64,000 nucleotides of DNA from Mesorhizobium waimense (GCF_003601975.1 NZ_QZWZ01000022.1:47815-111814), one strand, 5' to 3'; counted from the stretch's first letter, positions 1-9,118 are shown. The notes: a model not told the origin generated them from the sequence alone. Translations and numbers: made by a program.

Positions 1-556
1 AGCCGCCCTTATAAGAAAGCCCATCTCAATGCCCTCTCGTCGTGACCGGATCATGCATCCGTTGGCATGACCTCTTTTATGGGCAGGATAGTGACACGCC
101 CGCGCAAAGGACGGCTTGCGCCGAAACCGAGGATTTTCCTCAAATTTTAGGCAAATTCGAAACGATTGGTTTTGCAATCGATTTAACTTGAAAGTTGTCG
201 ATTTTGTTCATCAAGCAGTAACCATCCATCTGGTTGATTTTTATGGGTATTCTCGGGCACGGAGCGACGCTGGCAGCCTGGGCCGAAGGCACGGTGGCGC
301 CCGATCCGCATAACGCTCCATTTACCATGACGGCAGATCGCCGGGCTTTGCTGTGCCGGCGTCCCGATATTTGCCGCGGGCCTGGCGTCGGTCGGGTCCT
401 GCCTTATCCATTCCTTAAACGCTCAATGCGAGTTTCAGATCAATAAAAGCGACCTGCAAAAAGCAGGGCAATTCACGACCGGGTGCGAGTGCGTTGAGTT
501 CGATTACGGCCACATACGTCGAATTGCCTGGCGCGATAGCGGCCGGCTGCGAACGT
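1..556. other. Leading region without a supported gene
   Basis: I see no convincing gene here. Bases about 120-250 are AT-rich compared with the rest and could hold promoters. A small dyad CCTGC-AAAAA-GCAGG lies at 453-467, about 90 bases before the preferred start of the histidine kinase gene. Short open frames on both strands lack a ribosome binding site and any recognisable domain. No tRNA-like structure was recognised. Confidence 0.5.
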
Positions 557-2287
557 ATGGTTCATCCGACCATCACCGCACCGGATGAGCGCTTGCGTCA
601 GCGCCGGTTCATCGGCGTCATGCTGGCAGCCCCCTTCCTTGCCGCAGGCGCCGCGGTGACGCTGGTCACCTCCAGCCTGGGCGCGGCCGTCACAGTGGTT
701 GCGATCTTCGCTGCCTTCGGCCTGTGCTGGTTCGCCGCCCTGCTGGTCGCCGCGACGGGCCGGATGGCCTTGGCCGGCCAAGCGGCGCTCGCTATGGGCG
801 GCCTCGCGCTTGCCGGCGCGATCTTGGCCGCAGGCGGCCTGGCCTCGCCGATTGCCCTGCTTGCCGTGGCATTGCCGTTCGAAGCCTGGTGGATCGGCGG
901 ATCGCGGCGCGCTGGCCTGTGGGGTGCGCTGTGCGCGCTCGCAGCGATCCTGCTGCAGCCCTTTGCCGGCTCCATCCTGCCGCTCGGTCCGTCGGAAATC
1001 GCGGCTTGGCACTGGCTGCTGCCGCTGGCCTGGGCGCTGACGTTGGCTGTGCGGCTGACGGCGCTGCGCAACCCCGCCAACGCTGGGCATGCGACCCCTG
1101 CCGACGACCATCTCGAGCATATGATCGATGCGGTTGTCCTGCGCGTTGCCAGACATGGCGAGGTGCTGGATGCCTCGGCCAAGGCGCGCAGCATTCTGAA
1201 GTTGCCGCCGGAGCTTTTGTTCGGCGCCGGCCTGTTCGAGCGCGTCCATCTCTCCGACCGTGTCGCCTACCTCAGCGCGCTCGCCGACATGCGCGACGGA
1301 GCCGTGGCGCGCCGGGTCGACCTGCGCGTCCGGCTGCCGAGCGACGGCGCTTCGTCCGACAATTTCAGGCCGTTCCGCCTCGATCTGATGCGGGCCGAGC
1401 ATCAGCAGGATGTGTTCACGCTGCTGCTGCGCGAAAACGACGACGTCGCCGGGCTGCGCGAAGAGCTTGCCGCGGCAAAAGAGGCGACCGCGGCCGCCGA
1501 AGTAGCCAAGGGCCGTTTCCTGGCGGTGGTCAGCCACGAGCTTCGCACGCCTTTGAATGCCATCATCGGCTTTTCCGACATGCTGCTGCATGAGATGTTC
1601 GGCGCCTTCAAGGATCCGCGCCAGAAGGAATATGTCGGCCTGGTCAGGGACTCCGGCCAGCATCTGCTCGGCGTCGTCACCTCGATTCTCGATGTCTCCA
1701 GGATCGAGGCCGGCGCCTACGCGACCGAGCCGGAACCGTTCCGTTTCGTCGAAGCGGTCGACATGTGCCGGTCGATGATGCAGCTGCAGGCCCAGGCCAA
1801 GAGCATCCGCCTTACGACGCAGATCGCCCCCGACTCTGGCGAGATCAATGCCGATCGCCGCGCCGTGCAGCAGATCCTGATCAACCTCGTCTCCAACGCC
1901 ATCAAGTTCACGCCCGACGGCGGCGATGTCGTGGTCGGCGCCAAGCGGGTCGGCTCGCGGCTGCATTTCTGGGTCAGCGACACCGGCATCGGCATTGCGG
2001 AGGAGGATTTTGAAAATCTCGGCAAGCCGTTCATGCAGATCCAGAACGACTATTCGCGCCGCTTCGAGGGAACCGGTCTCGGCCTGTCGCTGGTCAAGGG
2101 CCTGGTGGCGCTGCACGACGGCACGATGTCGATCGAGAGCATGCTGGGCGAGGGCACCATGGTGACGATCAGCCTGCCGGTGAACGGGCCGAAGGGACGT
2201 TCGAAGGGCAAGGACGGCAGCGTGCTGCCGATGCCCGCGGTGATGACGAAGGGGGACAGGAATGGCTCGCTCCGCAAAACAGGCTAA
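557..2287 (+). CDS. Membrane sensor histidine kinase, DivJ-like (DivJ/PleC family)
   Basis: Membrane histidine kinase. From the ATG at 557 the protein is 576 aa; an in-frame TTG at 494 would add 21 residues. Residues about 15-170 are almost wholly hydrophobic, enough for five or six membrane helices. A degenerate PAS-like region follows (about 185-290), then a short coiled linker, a HisKA domain with the H box SHELRTPLNAIIGF (phospho-acceptor His about 327), and a HATPase domain with NLVSNAIKF, DTGIGI and GTGLGL. The H-box type and the downstream LDVSRIEAG match the DivJ/PleC family that acts on the cell-cycle regulator DivK. Many N-terminal helices followed by PAS-kinase is the DivJ layout rather than PleC. 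Membership of the family is clear; DivJ identity is inference. The last 26 bases overlap the next gene, suggesting translational coupling. Confidence 0.85.
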   Translation: MVHPTITAPDERLRQRRFIGVMLAAPFLAAGAAVTLVTSSLGAAVTVVAIFAAFGLCWFAALLVAATGRMALAGQAALAMGGLALAGAILAAGGLASPIALLAVALPFEAWWIGGSRRAGLWGALCALAAILLQPFAGSILPLGPSEIAAWHWLLPLAWALTLAVRLTALRNPANAGHATPADDHLEHMIDAVVLRVARHGEVLDASAKARSILKLPPELLFGAGLFERVHLSDRVAYLSALADMRDGAVARRVDLRVRLPSDGASSDNFRPFRLDLMRAEHQQDVFTLLLRENDDVAGLREELAAAKEATAAAEVAKGRFLAVVSHELRTPLNAIIGFSDMLLHEMFGAFKDPRQKEYVGLVRDSGQHLLGVVTSILDVSRIEAGAYATEPEPFRFVEAVDMCRSMMQLQAQAKSIRLTTQIAPDSGEINADRRAVQQILINLVSNAIKFTPDGGDVVVGAKRVGSRLHFWVSDTGIGIAEEDFENLGKPFMQIQNDYSRRFEGTGLGLSLVKGLVALHDGTMSIESMLGEGTMVTISLPVNGPKGRSKGKDGSVLPMPAVMTKGDRNGSLRKTG

Positions 2288-3047
2288 GGCGGTCAAACGC
2301 CGCGGCAGCGCCTTCGAGGACGGCGCGATGGCCGTCGGCGGCATGATCTCGCGCAACCCCGTCTTGGTCGGTGGCTCGACCGCATTCCTGGTCACGTTGT
2401 TTTACGTCTCGGCCAATGCGCTCTGGTACCAGCCGTTTCCGCACGCCGGCGCGTTCTTTGCCACCAGGAGCATCGAGGACTTTCCGCGCACAGGCTCAGA
2501 CGAGCCCGAAACCACCATCAACATCGTGCGTCCGGCGCCGGTCAAAAGCGACCCAACAATCGAAGAGGTCCAGGGCATATTGAAGGACCTCGATTTCTAC
2601 TCCGGCACCGTCGACGGCATTTCCGGTCCCAACACGCGCAAAGCCATCCAGGCCTACCAGCAAAAAGTCGGTCTGGCCGCCTCGGGCGAAATCGACGCCG
2701 TGCTGCTCGACCAGCTGGGCGCCCGGCAGACGACAGCAGGCATTCCGCATCCGGCGCCGCGGCCCGTGGACACCGCTGCCGCCCCGGCCGCCACTGATTC
2801 TACGCCCACGCCCATCCCGGCCTCCGCGCCGGCGAATGCAGAGGCGCAGGCGCCCGATGCCCGCATCGTCAAGATCCAGGCCGGGCTGAAGGCGTTCGGC
2901 AATGACGACATGCAACTCGACGGCGTCGTCGGCGCCCGCACCAAGGCGGCGATCAAGGAATTCCAGTCGCTTTTCGGCCTGCCCGAAACCGGCGAGCCCG
3001 ACGAGGTCGTCTACGTCAAGATGCGCGAGATCGGCCTGACGAACTGA
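2262..3047 (+). CDS. Membrane-anchored peptidoglycan-binding protein with two PG_binding_1 repeats
   Basis: A 261-residue protein with a charged N-terminus, one membrane helix at about residues 35-55 and an alanine/proline-rich linker. Two peptidoglycan-binding repeats are visible: one at about 103-158 (GILKDLDFYSGTVDGISG, then TRKAIQAYQ) and one at about 203-258 (DGVVGARTKAAIKEFQ). The topology suggests a cytoplasmic tail with the binding repeats in the periplasm. It starts inside the end of the kinase gene, in another frame, so the two are probably co-translated. No catalytic domain is present, so it probably tethers or senses the wall. A link between the kinase and the cell wall is inference from the overlap. 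Confidence 0.85.
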   Translation: MARSAKQAKAVKRRGSAFEDGAMAVGGMISRNPVLVGGSTAFLVTLFYVSANALWYQPFPHAGAFFATRSIEDFPRTGSDEPETTINIVRPAPVKSDPTIEEVQGILKDLDFYSGTVDGISGPNTRKAIQAYQQKVGLAASGEIDAVLLDQLGARQTTAGIPHPAPRPVDTAAAPAATDSTPTPIPASAPANAEAQAPDARIVKIQAGLKAFGNDDMQLDGVVGARTKAAIKEFQSLFGLPETGEPDEVVYVKMREIGLTN

Positions 3048-3110
3048 CCCTTGGGGCAGTGGCTGACCGAACCGTTCCTGTTTCCGGCGCGATGCTGTAA
3101 GGAGCCGCGC

Positions 3111-3140
3111 ATGTCGACCGGAAACCTCCCATGCGTGTAA
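3111..3140 (+). other. Possible nine-codon leader ORF overlapping the DUF1491 start
   Basis: AAGGAG at about 3099-3104 is the best Shine-Dalgarno sequence in the region. It stands before an ATG at 3111 that encodes only MSTGNLPCV and a stop. That stop lies just inside the DUF1491 gene, which starts at 3131 in another frame. This is the arrangement of a coupling leader, but it could be chance. Confidence 0.3.
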
Positions 3141-3478
3141 CCACTGATCTGTGGGTGTCGGCCCTGTTGCGCCGGGTGTTCGGCGCTGGTGGCTTTGCCG
3201 CGGTGGTCAAGCGCGGTGCCGCCGAGGCTGGCGCCGTCTTCGTGCTTGCGCGAAGCAGGCTGGGCGAGATCGCCCTGTTCGGGCCAGCGCCGCAAACGAG
3301 CTACGATTCGGCCAGGCCCGACGACCGTTTCTTCACCCTGCTCGGCTCGGGCGACGATGCCACCGTGCTCGACGCCAGGCTGGAGCGCGAGAAGAAATTC
3401 GATACCGATATCTGGGTGGTCGAGATCGAGGCCGGCGCCGTTCCGATCGAGGAACTGCTTTCGGTCAAGACGGAATAA
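3131..3478 (+). CDS. DUF1491 family protein
   Basis: A 115-residue cytoplasmic protein of the DUF1491 family, which is conserved in alphaproteobacteria and has no assigned function. The N-terminus (WVSALLRRVFGAGGFAAVV), the glycine/alanine-rich strand AGAVFVLARS and the closing DIWVVEIE match that family as I know it. No signal peptide or membrane segment is visible. The start fits the family N-terminus, although the strongest ribosome binding site precedes the tiny upstream frame at 3111. The gene ends 7 bases before the convergent DUF2336 gene. Confidence 0.8.
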   Translation: MRVTTDLWVSALLRRVFGAGGFAAVVKRGAAEAGAVFVLARSRLGEIALFGPAPQTSYDSARPDDRFFTLLGSGDDATVLDARLEREKKFDTDIWVVEIEAGAVPIEELLSVKTE

Positions 3479-3485
3479 GGCTGGA

Positions 3486-4523
3486 TTAGGACGCCTTGTG
3501 GCTGGGCGCCGAGTCGTCACTGTTCAACGCTTCGCGCGCGTCGGAGTTTGCACTGCCCTGGCCGCTGTCACGGATCGCCCGCGACAATGTCTCGGCCTTC
3601 CAGCCGCGCACCCTGTCCAGCGCCGCCTCGCGATGCAGCAGCCGGTAACGATCTAGGAACAGCCGGATTGCCTGTGGATGCGGAAACTCGCTGGGATAGA
3701 CGGCGACCGCGATCAGGAAGGCCCGGTCCTCGCTGATATCGAGTGCCTTGAGCGCGGTAAGCAGCGCGGCATAGCTCGACTGTTCGATGAGCGACCGTGC
3801 CGTCTGGAAATCGATGTCGAGCGCATCGGCAAGTGCGGTCTGGAAGAAGGCTGCATTGCCGGTCAGCGCCGTCTCGCGCAGCTTGGCGTAGCTCGCCTGG
3901 CCGAGGAACGGGTTGACGCAGGCATCCTTGCCCGCCGCATCGGGGCGCATCATCGCGCGCAGCCGGCGCCTTGCGTTCTCGGCGGCATTGCCGGGTGGCT
4001 CCTGCGTTTCCGCGCCCGCGGCATTGGCGGCCACTTCCTTCGCCGGCATTGCCGTCACGATAGTCTGCGGCGGCCGCATCCTGACCAGCGTCGGCTTTTC
4101 AAGCGCCTTGATCAGATCCGATATGGTCGGGTTCAGGTCCTTGCGCCGCGCAATGGCGCGCGCATGCGGCAGGCCGTGCCGTCCGATCAGCGCGATGAGG
4201 TCGATGTCGCTCAGCGCCCGCGAGCGGATGAGCAGGGGAGCGGCGGTATCGACCGGCTCTTCGGCCAGCCGCCGCACCAGCGCGTTGGGCGCATATTCGC
4301 ATTCGGAAAGGGCTGCGGCGACATAGCGGCGCGATTCGACCGACACCTCGTCGAACAGCGGCAGTGTCAGATCTTCGAGCTGGGCGATCTCGCGGCGCGA
4401 CGGCCGGGTCAGCGAGCAGAATGCCGACACCACGGCGCGGAACAGCCTTTCGGCCTTTCCCGCTTCAGCCCGAATAGCGATTTGCCTGAAATCCGAAGAT
4501 GACACGGAGGATACGCCCGACAC
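3486..4523 (-). CDS. DUF2336 domain-containing protein
   Basis: A 345-residue protein resembling the alphaproteobacterial DUF2336 family, alpha-helical proteins of unknown function. N-terminal helices carry the typical pattern LPLFDEVSVESRRYVAAAL and LLIRSRALSDIDLIALI, followed by a variable middle and a C-terminal helical part. No signal peptide or membrane helix is visible. The upstream start used is a GTG; other in-frame starts are possible. It is convergent with DUF1491 and divergent from the small gene at 4695. Function is unknown. Confidence 0.75.
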   Translation of the reverse strand: MSGVSSVSSSDFRQIAIRAEAGKAERLFRAVVSAFCSLTRPSRREIAQLEDLTLPLFDEVSVESRRYVAAALSECEYAPNALVRRLAEEPVDTAAPLLIRSRALSDIDLIALIGRHGLPHARAIARRKDLNPTISDLIKALEKPTLVRMRPPQTIVTAMPAKEVAANAAGAETQEPPGNAAENARRRLRAMMRPDAAGKDACVNPFLGQASYAKLRETALTGNAAFFQTALADALDIDFQTARSLIEQSSYAALLTALKALDISEDRAFLIAVAVYPSEFPHPQAIRLFLDRYRLLHREAALDRVRGWKAETLSRAIRDSGQGSANSDAREALNSDDSAPSHKAS

Positions 4524-4694
4524 TCGACACGACCTGGACCACGCTCGACCGGGACTGTGTCGGTTTCGCGATTACCAAGAACAAAGATCAAGTTAGCGAC
4601 GATCCGTTAGCGCTCCGTTAACCCTCTGCCCGCCTTAATCACATTTGGAGGCGTTGCGTTGTGCTCCGGGGCAACCGAGAGGAATGCGCGAACC

Positions 4695-4883
4695 ATGGGC
4701 ATGGTACTGTCTTTCGTGCCGCGAACGGCACCAACCAATCGAGCAAGTCAAAACACCGGCACGCCGGCGGCGGTGATCATTTTCCCCGGCGTCCGCTACG
4801 AACCTTCGCCGCTAACCGGCGATGCGAGGCCAAGCGGTCCGGACAAGCCGGGTGCGCCGAGGACTCCTGTTCCGCATCATTAG
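4695..4883 (+). CDS. Small hypothetical protein with an IIFPGVRYE motif
   Basis: A 62-residue protein starting MGMVLSFVPR and containing AAVIIFPGVRYEP; the remainder is proline-rich and polar. A purine-rich stretch (GAGAGGAA) lies about 10 bases before the ATG. The PGVRYE motif resembles small conserved Rhizobiales proteins I have seen, but I cannot name a family. It is divergent from the DUF2336 gene and convergent with DUF1254. Its reality as a gene is plausible, not proven. Confidence 0.5.
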   Translation: MGMVLSFVPRTAPTNRASQNTGTPAAVIIFPGVRYEPSPLTGDARPSGPDKPGAPRTPVPHH

Positions 4884-4899
4884 GGCGCCGCGGTCGAAA

Positions 4900-5448
4900 T
4901 CAATAGTCCTGCAGTTGGCAGGAACTCTGCTCCAGAAACTGTGAGACGACAGGCTTCCAGCTGTCGTCGGGCACGAAGGAGCGGATAACGAATATGCCTT
5001 CCTCGATCGGTGCTTCGACGAAGATCGCGCCCTGCAGCTCCTCGGGAAGTTCCCTGCGCACGTCGATCATCTGAGCCGGCGTCAGCACCACGGTGTCGAG
5101 CACGCCGCCGGTGGCGCTGTGGTCGTTGAAGGAATAGAGGTTGTGGCCGCTGCGGTCATAGACCGAGACCGACCAGAACGGCACGTTTCCCGGCGCCTTG
5201 ACCCGCACCATTCCCTCGGCAAGATCGAAGCGGCAGGCCGCTGCATAAAACAGCGGGTCGACGGATTTCACCACCGGCGCACCGCCGGCCTCGGCGTCGA
5301 GCCTGGTCATCTTGTAGAGGTCCGAGGCCATCGCCAGTCGCGACCAGGCGTCGCGTTCGGAAAACTCCGGCACCAGCATCAAGACGACGATATGCACGAT
5401 GCCGGCGCCAAGCAGACCGAGCAGGACGGTGTGCAGCAACTTACGCAT
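4900..5448 (-). CDS. DUF1254 domain protein, membrane-anchored
   Basis: A 182-residue protein with an N-terminal hydrophobic segment (about residues 5-27) that acts as a signal anchor, followed by a periplasmic DUF1254 domain (FYAAACRFDLAEGMVRV, then VSVYDRSGHNLYSFND). In many bacteria DUF1254 and DUF1214 are fused in one exported protein; here they are separate genes. Its start overlaps the end of the DUF1214 gene by 8 bases, so the two are translationally coupled. Biochemical function is unknown. The penicillin-binding protein gene lies just upstream on the same strand. Confidence 0.85.
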   Translation of the reverse strand: MRKLLHTVLLGLLGAGIVHIVVLMLVPEFSERDAWSRLAMASDLYKMTRLDAEAGGAPVVKSVDPLFYAAACRFDLAEGMVRVKAPGNVPFWSVSVYDRSGHNLYSFNDHSATGGVLDTVVLTPAQMIDVRRELPEELQGAIFVEAPIEEGIFVIRSFVPDDSWKPVVSQFLEQSSCQLQDY

Positions 5449-6025
5449 TGCAGCCGGCTTTCACGATCCTGGGCAGCGTCACATCGGAAAGGCCGGTACT
5501 GCTGGCGATCGGCGTGTCGTAGAAGGTGAGCACGAAATACATCCGTCCGAAGCCGTCGGTCAGAAGCCAGTTGCCGGGGGCCGGGCGGTTGCCGACGGTG
5601 ATGATCACCGAATTGTCGGGCTGGCGCAGCACCTGATAGGACTGCAACGCCGCAAGCCTCGGCTTGTCGGTGTCGACCACGCCGAGCGATTGGTCGGCGG
5701 CATAGAGGGTCCAGAAGCGGGCAGTGGGAAAGCTGCCTTCGATCGTATAGGCGCATTCGCGCCTGAGCTGGTCGCCGCCGGCATCGCGTTCGGCGATGAA
5801 GGAGAGCCCCTCGGCCCGGCCGAGCGCCAGCACGCCCTCGCGCGCCACGCGTGCCTTCGAATAGGGGTCGGCTGCTTGCGTGCCGATCTCGGGGAAGGCG
5901 GTCCACTGGCCGATCCTGATCGCGCCGACGCCGTCCTGTGCCTTCAGCGCATACCAGACGCTGCCGCCGCCGCCGCCGATGGCGATGGCAAGCGCGACGA
6001 GCGTCAGGAAGGCGTTCTTGAGCAT
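5441..6025 (-). CDS. DUF1214 domain protein, membrane-anchored
   Basis: A 194-residue protein with an N-terminal membrane segment (about residues 3-26, rich in glycine) and a DUF1214 domain ending in the family signature GNWLLTDGFGRMYFVLTFYD. The stop overlaps the DUF1254 start. The gene begins 90 bases after the penicillin-binding protein gene on the same strand, so an operon PBP-DUF1214-DUF1254 is likely. Each half has its own membrane anchor, so the pair probably works as a complex at the periplasmic face of the inner membrane. That is inference. Confidence 0.85.
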   Translation of the reverse strand: MLKNAFLTLVALAIAIGGGGGSVWYALKAQDGVGAIRIGQWTAFPEIGTQAADPYSKARVAREGVLALGRAEGLSFIAERDAGGDQLRRECAYTIEGSFPTARFWTLYAADQSLGVVDTDKPRLAALQSYQVLRQPDNSVIITVGNRPAPGNWLLTDGFGRMYFVLTFYDTPIASSTGLSDVTLPRIVKAGCNA

Positions 6026-6115
6026 CAGGAGCCGGGAACAGAGAGAGGATTGCCGTTCGGGGATATCGCGGGGCAGGGGCTCGTGGCAAGGCCGGCGTCC
6101 GGCTGAATTGGCCGC

Positions 6116-8275
6116 TCAGAGCGCCGACAGCGTCTCCGGCGCCTTGGGGGGCTCGAGCACGGGCGCTGCCTGGAACATCTTGGTCATCTCCCGCAGCGTC
6201 TGCGTGGTGCGGCTGGACAGCACCGGCGGGCGCTCGGCAGCGGCTTCGGCCTCGGCCTGCTCGGCGTTCTTCTTTGCCGCCTCCTCGGCCTTGGCCGCGA
6301 CTTCGGGATCGACGAAGGGATGATCGAGGCCGGGGATCGGCTTGAGGTCGATGTTCTGGTGCGCGTAGACCATCAGCCGCTGCCACACCATCGCCGGCAG
6401 CGTGCCGCCCGTCATGTTCTTGGTCGGGGTGAAGTCGTCATTGCCGAGCCAGACGGCGGCCGTGTAGTTGCCGGTGAAGCCGACAAACCAGGCATCGCGG
6501 TAGGATTGCGTCGTGCCGGTCTTGCCGGCGACGACGATGTTGGGAAGCAGGGCGCGCCGTGCCGTGCCGATCACCGGCACTGCCGCCAGCATGGTGTTCA
6601 TGTATTTCAGCGCCTGTTCCGACAGCACGCGGTGCGGCGGCGGCGCGTCCTTGGCGAAATCGTAGACCACCTCGCCGGTGCGGGTGAGGAGCTGCGTGAT
6701 GCCGTGCCGCGAACCGACGAAACCGTTCTGCGCGAACACGCTGTAGCCGGTCGCCTGGTCCATGACCGTCATGCCCGACGTGCCGAGCACCATGGTCTTG
6801 TGCCCTTCGAGCGGCGACTCCACGCCCATCGCCTCGGCCATCGCCTTGATCGGGCCGATGCCGAGATAGTCCTTGGCCAGTCGCACCGGCACGGTGTTGA
6901 TCGATTTGGCGATCGCGGTGATCAGCGTCACGTTGCCGGCCGAGCCGCCATTGTAATTGTGCGGCGACCAGCCGCCCCAGCTGATCGCGCCGCCTGATAC
7001 CACCGAGTCCGGCGTGAAGCCGTGCTCCATCGCTGTGGCGTAGACATAGGGCTTGAAGGACGAGCCGGTCTGGCGCAGCGCCTTGGTGGCGCGGTTGAAC
7101 TGGCTGGCGCCATAGTCGCGGCCGCCGACGATCGCCCTGACCGCACCATTGGTCTCGATAACCACCACCGCCCCTTCGGTGACGTTGTATTCCTTGCCGA
7201 ACTGGCGCAGGTGGAATTCGACGGACTCTTCGGCCGCCTTCTGGATGTTGGCGTCGAAAGTGGTGTGGGCGACCAATGAGTGCTGGCCGGACTTGGCGGC
7301 GATCTTCTTGACCTCGTCGAAGGCCCAGTCGAGGAAATAGTCGGGACTCTTCTGTTCGCCGCGATCGACGACGTCGGCCGGATGCAGCCTTGCCTGCAGC
7401 ACCTGGCCTTCGGTCATGAAGCCGGAATCGACAAGGTTCGACAGCACCACATTGGCCCGGGCACGCGCCGCGGGCAGGTTGATGTGCGGTGCGTATTTGG
7501 TCGGCGCCTTGAACAGGCCGGCCAGCATCGCCGCCTCGGCGAGGTTCAAATCCTTGACGCTCTTGCCGAAATAGAAGTCCGCCGCCGCCTCGATGCCGAA
7601 GGTGCCGCCGCCCATATAGGCGCGGTCGAGATAGAGCTGCAGGATCTCCTTCTTCGACAGATTGGCTTCCAGCCACAGCGACAGGAAGGCTTCCTTGATC
7701 TTGCGCTGCAAGGTGCGCTCATTCGAGAGGAACAGGTTCTTGGCCAGCTGCTGGGTGATGCTGGAGCCGCCCTGGACGACGGAATTGGCGCGCACATTCT
7801 CGAAGATCGCGCGCGACAAGCCGAGCACGTCGATGCCGTAATGGTCGAAGAAACGCCGGTCCTCGGTCGCCAGCACCGCCTTGATGACATGGTCGGGCAT
7901 CTCGTCGACCGGTACCGAGTCGCGCTGGATGATGCCGCGCTGGCCGATCTCGTTGCCATAGCGGTCGAGGAAGGTGACAGCAAAGTCGCCCTGCGTGCGC
8001 CAGTCGCCGGTGGTGATCTGGAAGGCCGGCAAGGCCAGCGCCAAGAGCACCACGATGCCGCCGGCGCCGATCGTAAACCCTTCGCTCAGCACCTCGATGA
8101 TGCCGCGCCGCCAGCCTTTGACACGGAACCGCCGGGAAAAGATCGTCGCCGCTTCCCAGAACTGGCGCGCCCTGAAGCCGATCTCATAAAGCGAAGAATC
8201 GAGCCACGCATCCACCGCCAGCAGCGCCGCTGCGATCGGACCTCTTCTCTTGCGTGGCATCAAAGGACTGGTCAT
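6116..8275 (-). CDS. Class A penicillin-binding protein (PBP1A family)
   Basis: Bifunctional peptidoglycan glycosyltransferase and transpeptidase, 719 aa from the ATG at 8275; an upstream in-frame GTG at 8314 would add 13 residues. A basic cytoplasmic N-terminus is followed by a membrane helix (about 68-88). The glycosyltransferase domain has the catalytic-Glu motif ATEDRRFFDHYG (Glu about 138) and GGSSITQQLAKNL. The transpeptidase domain carries the SxxK motif GSSFKP (Ser about 405), KSINTV as the SxN box and KTGTT. The C-terminus is an alanine/glutamate-rich tail. All catalytic motifs are intact. It extends peptidoglycan from lipid II in the periplasm. The two DUF genes follow on the same strand. 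Confidence 0.95.
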   Translation of the reverse strand: MTSPLMPRKRRGPIAAALLAVDAWLDSSLYEIGFRARQFWEAATIFSRRFRVKGWRRGIIEVLSEGFTIGAGGIVVLLALALPAFQITTGDWRTQGDFAVTFLDRYGNEIGQRGIIQRDSVPVDEMPDHVIKAVLATEDRRFFDHYGIDVLGLSRAIFENVRANSVVQGGSSITQQLAKNLFLSNERTLQRKIKEAFLSLWLEANLSKKEILQLYLDRAYMGGGTFGIEAAADFYFGKSVKDLNLAEAAMLAGLFKAPTKYAPHINLPAARARANVVLSNLVDSGFMTEGQVLQARLHPADVVDRGEQKSPDYFLDWAFDEVKKIAAKSGQHSLVAHTTFDANIQKAAEESVEFHLRQFGKEYNVTEGAVVVIETNGAVRAIVGGRDYGASQFNRATKALRQTGSSFKPYVYATAMEHGFTPDSVVSGGAISWGGWSPHNYNGGSAGNVTLITAIAKSINTVPVRLAKDYLGIGPIKAMAEAMGVESPLEGHKTMVLGTSGMTVMDQATGYSVFAQNGFVGSRHGITQLLTRTGEVVYDFAKDAPPPHRVLSEQALKYMNTMLAAVPVIGTARRALLPNIVVAGKTGTTQSYRDAWFVGFTGNYTAAVWLGNDDFTPTKNMTGGTLPAMVWQRLMVYAHQNIDLKPIPGLDHPFVDPEVAAKAEEAAKKNAEQAEAEAAAERPPVLSSRTTQTLREMTKMFQAAPVLEPPKAPETLSAL

Positions 8276-8438
8276 TCCAGAATTCCGCCCCACGCCGTGA
8301 CCTGAGAGCCGCACACGGGCAACTTCAGGACGGCGCCCCGGAGAAGACTATTCGTCCATTTTAGCACTGCTCACAAGGGCAGCGAAGCCACACCGCGCGG
8401 TTTGTTGATGGTAAGGAAAATGCTTTGCCGCGGCGGCA

Positions 8439-9077
8439 TCACCGCGCCGCGATGAAGCGCATGAAATGCGCCACGTCGGCCTCGCTCGGCTCCTGGCCGG
8501 TGAAGCTGCGCAGATAGGCGGCGAGGTGGCTGACCCGGGCCTCGACCGGCTCCTTGAGGTCGAGCACGTAGTAACCGATCTGCATGTAGTAGAGCACACG
8601 GGCGCGGATGAAGGCGTCTTCCTCGTCATAGCCGTGCCGGCGATACATGTCGCGGATGGCGACGAGGCGCTCGTCGTCTGCCTGGTCGATCATGCGCCGC
8701 ACATCGTCGGAGCGGCGCGCCCATTCGCGGATGGCAAAGTCCAGCCGGGGATCGAACAGGCGCTCGTCGGCCCAGCATTCGAAGACATTCATGACCCCCA
8801 TGATGATGCTTTCGGCCGGCCGCTGGGCGCGTTCGACGATCGCCTTGGTGTTGGTGTCGTGCCAGTGTGCGAGCAACTGGTCGAGCAGGTCCTGGCGGCT
8901 CTGGAAATACCAGTAGAAGCTCGAGCGCGAGACGCCGAGCTTTTGGCCGAGCGGCAGCACGCGCACGCTTTCGATGCCGTCCGAAATCAGCGTCTGCAGC
9001 GCCAGATTGATCCAGTCCCAGCGCGTCACCTTGATGTTGCCGGGCGTCGGCTCGTCCTGGGGTGCAATCATGATCAT
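8439..9077 (-). CDS. TetR-family transcriptional regulator of the divergent DMGDH/MttB operon
   Basis: A 212-residue TetR-type repressor. The N-terminal helix-turn-helix is at about residues 20-60 (GIESVRVLPLGQKLGVSRSSFYWYF), with a larger ligand-binding C-terminal part. Start chosen at the ATG of MIMIAPQ; an upstream start at 9113 would run into the operator region. It is divergent from the flavoprotein gene at 9190, and a 32-bp dyad at 9119-9150 lies between them. Local control of the divergent operon, and autoregulation, is the natural reading. The ligand is unknown, perhaps a methylated amine related to the enzyme substrates. Confidence 0.88.
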   Translation of the reverse strand: MIMIAPQDEPTPGNIKVTRWDWINLALQTLISDGIESVRVLPLGQKLGVSRSSFYWYFQSRQDLLDQLLAHWHDTNTKAIVERAQRPAESIIMGVMNVFECWADERLFDPRLDFAIREWARRSDDVRRMIDQADDERLVAIRDMYRRHGYDEEDAFIRARVLYYMQIGYYVLDLKEPVEARVSHLAAYLRSFTGQEPSEADVAHFMRFIAAR

Positions 9078-9118
9078 GACCGCACAAGTGCCATGGCGCG
9101 CAGCGGCGTGCAAGCAGT

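Noticed and set aside
234..446. Short plus-strand frame before the first kinase
   Set aside because: No ribosome binding site, no recognisable pattern, and overlapping frames on the other strand of equal quality.
473..2395. Long open frame (640 codons) antisense to the DivJ-like kinase
   Set aside because: High-GC coding DNA opens long frames on the opposite strand. The translation is rich in Arg, His, Gln and Gly with no domain, while the plus strand has a full kinase.
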